Position numbers and translations under genes: made by a program. A stretch of DNA of 64,000 bases, from assembly GCA_023053575.1 (NCBI GenBank), contig JAKZAP010000016.1, positions 7,250,046-7,314,045 on the forward strand. The letters are read 5' to 3'. This document shows, piece after piece, positions 35,901 through 47,900 of this stretch. Source of the DNA: Branchinecta lynchi. Taxonomy: Eukaryota > Arthropoda > Branchiopoda > Anostraca > Branchinectidae. Numbering within the stretch: the stretch's first letter is position 1; each line of letters begins with the position of its first letter. The notes under the pieces are model-generated. The model searched no databases. It worked only from the letters and a program-made list of their open reading frames with translations, and had not been told where the DNA came from.

Positions 35901-38900
35901 TTTCCGGTACTCACTCTATCTCCACCTACCGTGGCCGAATAAGTTCCATCCCGATCGCTGCACTCTAAGCGTTTGTCAAGATTTCTGGTTCCCTCCACCA
36001 GCTCCCCCCCCCCCCCCCAGTGTCATCGGATCCGGTCCGGATTTAAAGTGGGACGTCTGAGACACGAGGTCATCCTAAATATCAACTTTCATCAAGATCA
36101 GACCAACCGTTCGCAAGTTAAAAATACCTCAATTTTGGCTTCCCCGTCCCTCCACCCCCCCCCCCAGATGGTCGGATCGGGGAAGTGACTATTTCCTATT
36201 TAATCTGGTCGGGTCCTTGGCATGCTTGCCAATTTTCATTGTCCTAGCACATCAGGAAGCATCGAACTCGCGGGATCACTAGAAATTAGGACCCCCCCCC
36301 AACTCCCCCAAAGTGAGCGGATCCGTTCCGGTTATGTCAGTCAGGTATCTAGGACTTGTGCTTGTTCTTTCTACCAAGTTTCATCCGGATCTCTCCACTC
36401 TAAGCGTTTTTCAAGATTTCCGGTTTCCCCTTCCAACTCCCCCCAATGTCACCGGCGTCTGAGACATGAGGTCCTTCCATATATCAAGTTTCGTTAAGAT
36501 CCGACGACCCGTTCGTAAGCTGAAAATATATAATTTTTCCAAATTTTTCCGGATTCCCCGTCCCTCCACTCCCCTTAAGACCCACCCCCAAGATTCATCG
36601 GATCCGGTCCGGACTTGAAATGAGACATCTGAGACACGAGATCTTTCCAGATATCAAGTTTCATTAAGATCCGATCACCCGTTCGAAAGTGATGAATGTC
36701 CCTATTTTCCGGATTCCGCCCCCTCCCCCACGATGGTCGGATCGGGCAAGTGACTATTTCCAACTTAGTCTGGTCGGGTCCCTGATATGCCTGCGAAGTT
36801 TCATCGTCCTAGCTTGCGTGGAAGTGCCCAAACTATTATTTATGTTTCTTGACTATGTCCAGGTTAATCAGGTCGTCAATCTTTTAACAATATATACTCC
36901 CGCATTCGCTCCCTAATACATCCAATATTCCTGACAAGTTCCATTATCCTAACAATGTAATTTGTTTAGATTATCCACTTTGTGCATACTCCCGCATTCG
37001 CTCTCTCCTACATGGACTCGTGGCTCAGTTGGTAGAGAGTTGGCCCTACAACTCAGAGGTTACTGGTTCGCTCCCACATTCGGGCAGCGCTTTTTTTGCT
37101 ACTTTTCGCTCCACTTTTGCTTTATAGTTTCCGGACTCCCGGATCCGGGGAAAGGATTGAAGAAATGATTAATTGTAAGTTGATCTGGTCCGGTCCCTGA
37201 TATGCCTGCCAAGTTTCATCGTCCTAGCTTATCTGGAAGTGCCCGAACTAGCAAAACCGGGACCGACAGACCGACTGACGGACAGAAATTACAATCGCTA
37301 TATGGCACTTGGCCGAAGGGCAAGTGCCATAAAAACGCAACTATTGGTAGCTCTTACTGCGTCTTACCTTTTCGGCGAACTTCCAAGTTTCAATCTCTCC
37401 AAGATATTTCTCCGGACGGGTTGACAGCTTAAGTTGGAACGAGAATCCAAACACGGAATAAACATGATTTAGGAAGTCAAGCGCTGCACTAATTTCTGTA
37501 CCAATCTGTTCCATGGTGCAGAAGATATGCGCGTCGTCCTGCTGGAATCGCCTTACACGAGTAAGGCCGGTAAGGGCTCCTGAGAGTTCGTTTCTGTGCA
37601 GTACACCAAAATCTGCCATCCGTAGTGGCAGCTCTCTCCAAGATCGAGGACGATGGTCGAACATCAAGCTGAAAAAGAGAAAGTCACGAATATGCCGAAG
37701 TGCAACTTAAAGGACCCGTCGTACCATTATTGGTATGGATGAATATTGGCATGGGGGGCTAGGGACAGACATAGAGGTTGGAGAATTAGGAAACATAGTG
37801 AGTACCAGGTTAAAAGACCAAGAGATCCAAGCTTGGCAATTTCATATTATTTGGTGAGGGAGTGTATAATGAAGAATGGATGGTAAGGACGATGAAGGAT
37901 GGATGTTGTTGGGAGTTGTTAGGGTACTTCCAGATGTGCTAGGACGATGAAACTTGGCAGACATACCAGGGACCAGACCAAACTAACTAGTAAATATACC
38001 CCCCCCCCCCCCCCGATCATCCGGGGGGGGGAGATATGGGGGATCAGGCAAATTGAGTAGTGCGTAACTTTCGAAGGGGTGATCGGATTGGTATGAAACT
38101 TAACAATTGAATAGATGACATATCTCTGATGTCTCAGCTTGAAGTCCGGACCAGATTCGACAGCTGTGGGGAGTTGGGGGGGGGAAACCTGAAATCTTGA
38201 GAAACAATTAGAATGGAGGGATCGGAGTGAAACTTACTGGGAAGAAAAAGCATCTGCTCTAGATGAATCGTTTACACAATTAGACTGGATCCGGACTCTT
38301 CAGGGGGGGGGGGGGGGCGGAATTCTGGTCATGACGGTTTTGGGGATTTTCACGACAAACTGGGCAAGCATGTCAGGGACCCGATCAGTTCGGGTTCATA
38401 AATAAAATACTTTTTACCAAACGATACATTCTCGTGATTTCCAAGGGTCCATCATCATTCTTATCTTAAGGGTTTTGCCTACAAATGATCAGAACAAACC
38501 CACGAAATGGCAAATTCTATATATCATCCTCTGAACCAGCCTTGCAAGTGCTATTTGAGCTTCCAGCTCTGATTACTTTCACGTTCAACCTCTTTGTCTC
38601 TCAATTTGTAGTAAGATTATTAGTAGTTATATCATAACTGGATTAGTCCAAAGTGCACGGTATACGTTTTCTATATGTTCACGGTATATATTTTTTTGTA
38701 CTGCCCCCACAGGCCCATTCGGGCTTTCCTGCAGTCAGAAGTATCAGCTACATGTATAAAGGATGTTAAGAGGGTTACAAAAGGTGCGTCATGTAGTTTA
38801 GCATGTAAAAGTTGGTTTGTATAATAAAGAGTATTTAACTACAAAAAAACAAAACAAAAAAAAACAGTGAACTTGGTTTCTTGTGAAGGATACGCGATTT

Positions 38901-41900
38901 CTGGTATAGAAAATTTTTTTTTTTCGAGCGGCAACAGGGAAATAAATACGATTTCTTAGTGTTGTTGCTGATCTAAATGAATGAATGAATCTCTTTATTT
39001 AGCCACTTCTACAAAATAGGAGTACTTAAGAGACAAGAAAGAAAAACAACTTAAATTAGAATACAAATTCAGAATTCGAACAGATTACACTTCAAACAAA
39101 CGGAGAAGACCGTGATGCGGTGAAAACGCGGCGACCGACAGATTCCTATGCAGCTCGTCAAGTTTAACAGTTATATTTGTTACTGAAAATTTATTGATCA
39201 CTTTTCGGTTTTTGTACCAAATTGACAAGTAGAGGAGGAATTTACAGTAGCGGAAGTATGTTATTCGAATGGCTGCTACATCGTTCTACTTCACCAGGGC
39301 GTAACGTCCAGAAAGGTAAAGGACCGAGTGGTCGCAGGTAGAGCTTGGCAAGAGCTCTGCGGTTGTATTTTCCGCGGTTGCCAACGATTTTGGCATAGTA
39401 TTGTACGCCGCTTCTCTCCGGTCACGGAAAATTGTATCAGTAACGGATGTGTAGCCCAACGGTATCACTTGACCTGAAGATTGAACTATCCAAGCCAAAG
39501 TTTTGTGCCTTCTCTCCACTCTTCCCTTTTTTTTTAACACTAAGTTACACCATGCAATGCACCTAAGCCTTCGGCCTTACTAACGACCCGACGCTTGATC
39601 ATCAACTGGCTTGTCCGCGATCTCCGAGCCGCGCCATAGTATTATATGCCGCTTCTCTCCGTTCACGGACAATTGGGTTAGTAACGGATCTGTAGTCCAT
39701 GGCCACTCTAGCCGTTCTATTACAATATTTAAACTTATGTTCTACTCTAAAACGTAGAGCTTGGCAAGAGCTCTGCGGTTATATTTTCCGCGGTTGCCAA
39801 CGATTTTGGCATATCGATATTTAAGACAGACGAAATATGGAAGTTTCGGATCGTGTGAAGAAAAGGCGCCGAGGTGCAAACTTACCAGTGTCCAGGGCAG
39901 TTCATTGGCTTCAACGCGAACTTCTCCTTTTCAACTTCAAACTGGAACATGTTATTGGCGTAATGCTGCCAGTGGCCGGAGGTCTGCCAGAGCTTTGCAT
40001 TATAAATGTTAGGGGTAACCACTTCCTGGAATCCTCTCTTTTCATATTCGCTTCTCATGAACTGAATCAAGGTGTTGTAGATGAATGCACCATGGGGGGT
40101 GAAAAAGCAGGATCCAGGGCTGAGCTCATGGAAGAAATATAGCTCTTGTTCCTGAAAAACAAAAAATGCTGGGTATATGTAAAGCTCCCTAAGAGACGAT
40201 AAAAGCAGCTAATTCCTCTAGGTCAAATGCAATTGTTAATTAGCCTGAGGACTGATTGTTTATCGGTAGGATTAAGAAGAAAATATTTGGGTAAGGTTAG
40301 AATGTTGTGTGGTCCTTACTTTTGTCCGATGTGCGGGAAAATGGTGAATATTTTTCCATTTAAGGGTGAACGTGTGGAGTTAAGAGATTTGAGGAAGAAA
40401 GTATTTGGGGAAACGGTGTGGGGGCGGAAAGATTCAAACAAATTTTGAATAGGAGAGGTTTAGGTGATGTTAGAATTGAAGATTCCTTAAAGCACAACTC
40501 TTACTAGAAATGATCTTTTCCCTGTGAAATGAATCAGAAAAAGCGTTTTCGGAAATACCATAACTTTCCACCTAAAACAAGCGATTCTCTTGATAGCGCT
40601 TGTTGGACATATCCAGCCTTCCTGCTCTCTGACGGGGTGGCCATGCGCAAAACATTTGAAAACTGACCGTGCCTTGGTTAAAAAGTGAGAAAATTAAGCA
40701 AATAAAAGAAGTAAGAAATTAGAAGATAATCACATCCTTATCTGTGAAAGAATTGTCAGCGGAGCTTGAAGATTCCGGCAAACTTTTCGTTGGGTAACAG
40801 GAAAACTCGGAAAGGCCGAAAAAGTGCTAAAAATTTGTAGTTACGAAACGAAACAATGGAGAAAGGTGGGGATTTTAGAAGCTTATAATTCCATATGGGA
40901 GGCAAGTATATTATAAAAGGCAGGATAAGCAAGAGGGGTCCTTTAAGGTGGCTATGGTCTACAGGGAAAGTTTTTTTGTAGTTAGTCTTTTGTTCAGGTT
41001 ACGATTCGTTTTTGGTGTTGTTTTGTTGTTTCCATGGCCCTCGGGTCTTTTACGGAATAAATCTTATCTTATCTTATAAGAGAAACCACGATGCAACAAA
41101 TTCATTCATTCATTCATACTACGGCCCATTCATTAGCATTTATCCTTAGGGTAACCGAATGTCACTAGAATGTAGAAAGTTGTTTGTTCGTAAAGTCGAA
41201 TGTAATACGTTTTATGTTATTTATATAAATTCTACCAATTTCCCATCTTTGTCTACTTTTATTTCTTCTTTATTTATTTACCTTTTTGCCCGTGAACAAC
41301 AAAGTGAAAAACACGGAGGCTACATACAAAATAAGACAAAACAAAAGAAGAAAAAAAATTGAACTTAACACACATACCTAAATAACTAAATGCTGAAGAA
41401 GTCACCATACACAATACGGATTAATGGGTACTCACACAAATTTCTAGCAGCTCGTCTTCAAGCTCTTTTTTCAATTTTTTTCCAGACGTAGTGCGGGGTC
41501 AATAATGCGATCAAGATTACAAACTGAAGCATTTCTGACCCATAATGACAATCTCAGAAGAAACCTGCAGTAAGAAGTTACATTTTTATTTCTGTTTATT
41601 GTGACTGTGCCTTGGCCTTGCTTTCGGTTAGCTGTATGATTATTTAGCGTACGGAAAATGAATGATTCGTCATGTTGAAGTTATTTTTGTTTCGTATGCG
41701 CTCGGGCTCTGCTCTCAGCAGCGGAAAGTGTTAATCAGACATTTTTTTTGTAAATAAAGATAACCTACGACTATGGTATCAGTTCATCGTGTTTGTTCAC
41801 ATCAATTTGTAAATAACTTTAAATAGCACACCAAACCTGGTTCGGTCCTTAGACGACAAAACTTCAAAACCGGAAGTATCACTGTAAAAGTTTCTCCCAG

Positions 41901-44900
41901 TAAGGATTAAAGCTAACTGCAGTATTTGCTACTGGGATTAATCTTATCTCTACTGAGATAAAATTAATCCGAATTAGAGATAAGATTAATCCCAGTAGCA
42001 AATACTGCAAGATTTTGATTTACAGTATAGTGAAATGATAAACAAAAATGTCCAAAAGAGAGCAATGAGAATCATTCTGGGTGATCATAATATTTCATAC
42101 GAAGAAGCTCTCATTAACCTTGACGTTTGTAAATTAACAGAACGTTGAAATGTTCTTTCAAATAAGTTTGGAGCTAAGATAATCTGTTGTCCCCAGATGG
42201 CCCATCTATTCCCCCCTCCCATCCCGTCTTCCGTGCGTCGGTCCGAGAGGAATACTGGCAATCAATTTGTTCCATATCCTGCTAATCCTTCTGCCCAATT
42301 TTTACGTAGTTTCATCCCATCATTTATTCCTGGTAAAATCTTGTAAGTGTATTAGTTAGTTTGTTTCGTGCCTGTGTATATTTTGTAAATTTGTATTCCA
42401 CTTCTAGCTTTTAGCTATTTGGAATAAACTTGATTGATTGATTGATAAAAAAAAAATACTACTCGGGCTTTTAACCCTTGACCTCTCCTTTTCAAGACGG
42501 GCGCGCTACCAACTAGCCACCAATTGGCTCGTGAACATAGTTTGCAAACAGGATTGCCACACCACCGAAATTTTTCGTGCTATTGAAGATTGGAAAAACT
42601 GTTCTTTTGTGCTACTTCAAAAATATTTTTTTAGTGTGTTGCGCTTCGCACAACACTCATTACCCAACCTTTGTTTGACTCGACCACACTACAACTAACT
42701 TTTTTTTTATATTATTTTTTTCTTCCATTTTGCAATGCAGTAGGCTATATATACATTAGCCTACTTTATTCGCTTAAATTTTAATCTTCTACCTAAATAG
42801 CAGTAGCTTTGCTTTTGCTTCCCTTCCAAAAACTACTGCATTGACTTACCAGGATGCAGGAGCCTGATAATCATTTTTTTTTCTACGAGAATGTATACGT
42901 ATTATTTTGCACTTATAATTATAAACAACTGAACGCTGTCAAATGGTAATTGTCACAAACCCAAGCTCGTCAAAGTAAATCTGCTTCTCCTCACAAGTCC
43001 AGTTGAGACTGCAACAAATGGACGAAGCCATCGTATAAACGTAGCAGTAGATAATATTTGTCGTTGAATGCGACCACAGTTCACTTTAATTCTACTTCAA
43101 TTACTTCATGAGAGCACTATTTGGTTAATTGTGTGCCTGCAAACGGGATAGTAGTTGAACAGAAGAAAAGCGTTCTTTTTAAAGAAAAAGGTGTTATCTT
43201 GCTAAAAAGTGCTACAATAGTGCTAAGTTTTCTTGATAGTTCTACTTTCGAAAAAAAGTGCTAAAAGTGGCAACCCTGTTTGCAAATGGCTACAATTATC
43301 AGACTCAAGCAGGCTAAGGGACCAGCGATCCCGCACAAGTGGTGGACAGGGAATGGGACTAAGACTTTGTGCGTCAAATGTGGCTCCCTATTTGATCTGC
43401 TTAGCTCCAATGCGGCAAATTAAGCGACTAGACTTTCTGCTGTGTTCCAATGCGGTGGAATACCAGACTCAATAAAAGTACTTATCGCGACAGGAAGCCA
43501 AACTTCCGTCAGTATAAGCCAGGGTATTTACATGCACTTAGCTATTGCCCCTCATTTTTGATTTCTTGTCACTTCTATTTCACTTACTCTCTAAAAGTTT
43601 CTCCGATAAAGCATTAAAGTTAACTCTCTAACTGCAGTAATTCCTACTGGGAATAATGTTATATGTACTGGGATAAGCTTAATCCGAATTAGAAATAATC
43701 TTATCTCAGTAGGGACAATATTAATCCCTGTAGCTAATACTGCAAGATTTTGTATGCTTACTTGAACACTTCTCTAGATGCTTCACTACCTTTTAACAGG
43801 CACTTCTCTCTTACTTTCTTTCACAATTATGTATGTGATTTAATGAGTGTTCTTGGACTGAAAGTTAGCTATAGCTACAATAGTTCCCAATTATACCAAG
43901 CTTTCTTCGGGTACAAACAGTAAATTTGCAACCCTATAAGTAAGTAAATAATATATTTGTAACCCGCCATTTCGAAAAAGCGGAGAAAATATAAGAAAAT
44001 AAATAAAACACATAAAGACAAAGAAAAAGATGGAGAGCTATGGAGAGCATTCAAACGTAGGCTAATTTTAAATATGCATACTCATCCTGTATGAACGTAT
44101 TGACATCATGTATTGACGGGTCTGAATTAACGGACATATTGAAAACAGAAGACAAAAAATGTTTACTTAACAAGAGCTGTAAGCTCTTACGGCACTTGCA
44201 AGTATATGTAGTAGGCAGCTAAGATTTGCCCTGTCTTGAGGCACATGCGATTATGGGCCTTTCAAAATCATTAAAAAGGAATGGGGAGTCGCGTTATGTT
44301 CTGTCACTAATATATGTAGGACCTTTGCTTGTTCTTCCCGCCAAGTTTCATCCCGAACCGTCCACTCTGAACATGTCACCCGATTTCCGGCCCCCCCCCC
44401 CCTCCATGTCCCCCCAACGTAACCAGATCAATTCCAAACTTGAAGTGTGACATCTTGACAGGCGATCTTTTCAAATATCAAGTTTCATTAAGATCCGATT
44501 CCACGTTCAAAAGCTAAAAATACGTCAATATTTCGGATTCCCCTCCCTCCACTCCCCCCACAGTGGTCGGATCGGTCAAGTGACTATTTCCAAGCTATTT
44601 TGTTCGGGTTTCTAATATGCCTGCCAAGTTTTATCGTCCTAGCACACGTGTAAGCACCTTAAGTCGGGACCACCGGAATTCCGGAACCCTCCCACCAACT
44701 CCCCCCACAGTGTTCGGATGCCGTCGGGTCTTGTCAACTATGATTTTAGAGCTTGTGTTTGTTCTTCCCGCTAAGTTTCATCCCGATCCGTCCACTCTGA
44801 ACAAGTCACACGATTTCCGGTTCCCCCCTCCAACTCCCCCAAAGTCACCGGATCCATTCCGGACTTGACAAGTGACATCTGAGACACGAGGTCTTTCCAA

Positions 44901-47900
44901 ATATCAAGTTTCATTAACATCCGATTACCCGTTCAAAAGTTCTAAATACGTCAATATACCGGATTCCCCCTCCCTTCACTCCCCCCACGGTGGTCGGAAG
45001 GGGGAAGTGAATACTTCCAAGTTATTTTGGTAGGGTCCCTGATATGCCTGTCAAGTTGTATTGTCCTAGCACAGGTGTAAGCACCTTACCTCTGGATCAC
45101 CGGAATTCCGGAACCCTTCCTCAACTCCCCCCATAGTGCGCGGATCCGGTACCGTCTTGTCAACTGTGTATCCAGGGCTTGTGCTTGTTCTTCCCACGAA
45201 GGTTCATCCCGATCCGTCCACTCTGAACAAGTCACACGATTTCCGGTTCCCCCCTCCAACTCCCCCAAGGTAACCGGATCCATTCCGGACTTGAAGCGTG
45301 ACATCTTTTACAGGAGGTCTTTCCAAATATCAAGTTTCATTAAGATCCGGTTCCCCGTTCAAAACTTAGACATACACGAATATTCCGGATTCCCCCTCTC
45401 TCCACTCCCCCCGCGGCGGTCGGATCAGGGAAATGATAATTTCCAAGTCAGTTTATTGGGGTCCAATACGCCTACCAAGTTTCATCCTACTAGCACATCT
45501 GGAAGTGCCCTAACTCAAGATGAGTGGACCGACAGACCGACCGAAAAATGATCGGTATATGGCACTTGAGCGGAGCTGCAAGCGCCATAAAAACCTGATG
45601 TAGAACAAATTTGAAAAAATTACCAGCTATTATCTCAGACATTCTACATGTTTGGCAACAAAAACGGTGTAAATCCGCCAAAAAGTGGCGGCCTATCGTG
45701 AAAAGGAAAATTAGTGTCCGGGTAAACCCGTTACTAGCGTACAATATTTTTTGTATTTATTTATTACTATATTGGCGTTAAGCTTTTGGCTTGTCGTCAT
45801 AAATTTTTGCTTCATAGAGCATCGAGCCTCTGCAACTCACCCTTCCAAGCTTCCTGTGATCCCTCTTCGCTGCTTCCTCTTGGAGCTTCTGCCACTCCTT
45901 CAGCTGCTTCGTGTCGGGGAACGAAATTCCATAAACCCTCTGAAGGGACTCCGCATCCTGCTTTCCTTCCCAGTACGTGGCAGAGTTCTTTGTAATCTGG
46001 AAAGCCTTAATCTTTCCAGTATGCCTCACATGAGGGCCAAGACACAGATCGATCAACGGCCCGCACTTATATACTGTGGTGGTGGGGGAGGTGACCTTCT
46101 CGTTCAGAATCCTAACCTTGAACTGGTTATATTTAAACATCTCTAGGAGATCTTCCTTTTTCATTTCTAGTCGTTCGAAGGGCTGGCTCTCCTTGATGAT
46201 GCTTTTCATGCAGTCCTCAATCATTGGATACTCGGTGTTAGAGACCTGGCGGTCGGGAAGGAACATGTCGTAGTAAAACCCGTTTTCGATGGGAGGACCA
46301 TAGCAGAGGTGACCGCCATAAACCTGAAAGATTTTTTTTTTTTTTAAATATACAAAGCAAGAGAAAAGGCCTCTAAATATCGCCTCTAAATATCTCGAAA
46401 TTTTTAGTAGTCGAACTGATCAGAATTAAAAATTCCATCAACAGTGCACTTGAAGCTATTAATCGATTCAGCATTAACCACATCTTGGGTAAGGCTGTTC
46501 CAAGGATCAGTAATTCTGTTGCCAAAACCCACTTAATAATAATAATAATAATTTATTTCTTACCCACAAGTTCCAAGGAAAAACAAGTGGAGTACGATAA
46601 AGAAAAAGAAGGAAGAAAATACTAAAATAACTATACATCCAAAAACACTAGCACATAAACAGGGGGGTAAGGGGTTAAAAACGTCCTTGTGGAATCTTGA
46701 TTTTGCAAGATTGTAGGCCTGCCCCCGATGATGACGGTTAATGCTGAGTCTTACTAAATCAGTCACTTCAAAATTATCATAACTTCCATTGATTAATTTG
46801 AATGTTTCAATCAGGTCTCCTCTAAAAAATCTGTATGCAATGGAGGGTAAGCGCAACTTAGCTAAATTACTTGGTAGGGAAGATCGAAAAAAAAAACTGT
46901 CTAAAGGACCTCTCTTACCTGTAATACTAACGCAACCTACTTCCATGATCACTCCATATATTTCTAAGCCCGGAAACCCCAATTTCGTACGGTACATTCT
47001 AACCACTCTAACAAAGCCACGCTGATTTTTTCACTTGAAGTGTTTTGCTACCTTCGATGTGTATCACGCTGTCGACGGTTATCTGCAAGAAGTTTTTCCA
47101 TCAGAACAAGACATAAGGTTTCAATGGGATCCCAAAAATCTAATATTTGACTAAGACAATTGGGTCTTGTCTTCCCAGATCCAGTCTTCGCCACGCTAAT
47201 CGTCTGAGAAAACGAAGTCCAGATATACTTCTATAAGCCATATCCATTTTGACGATATTGACCTAAACTTAATGCTTTACTTCTGCCAAATTTCTGGGTA
47301 AAAAAATGGTTGTCATGTACAGACTCAGCGTCTTTTCTTATCCCTAAATCTGTCATCTAATCAACTTCAAACAAAACTTTCGCTTTTAAATTTTCCGGTT
47401 TGGCCGGATTCCGGGCGAACTATTTGTCCGACGAGAAAATGGTTTTGATCATCGTGTTTAGCATGTCTTCTTACCCCGAAATCGAACATCTAATCAACTT
47501 CAAATAAAACTTTTCATTCTAACCAGCTTTCCGGTTTTTGCTGGATTCCGGGCGAACTATTTGTCCGACGAGAAAATGGTTTTCGCCATCGTGTTCAGCA
47601 TGTCTTCTTACCCCATAACCGACTATCACATTAGCTATTATTTTGTTTGCCCCTTAATTTTAACCCCCTCCCCCACCACTATATGTAGGGCTACAGAGCA
47701 CATCTACGAACTTGACCTCACCCTTGACACAAAGTACCCTCGCACCAAATTTCATCAAAATATCTCATTCCCTTCGAGAGTTATCGTGCTGACAGACGGA
47801 CGGATGGACGGACGGGCGGATGGAGAGACGGACAGGCGGACAACTTTTGCGATGTCATAGGTATCCTTCCACTTCCGCTTTGGGATCCCAAAAAGCGGTT

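Larger units (their letters stand above)
32303..37342. mobile_element. Family E MITE split by two nested family B insertions
   Basis: Family E sequence survives at 32303-32448, 35419-35661 and 37336-37342; joined in that order these match the intact E copy at 58619-59036. Flanking ATT at 32300-32302 and 37343-37345 fits a 3-bp target duplication, as around the intact copy. The composite ends 25 bases past the ThrRS exon 6 donor, in intron 6. Confidence 0.85.
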
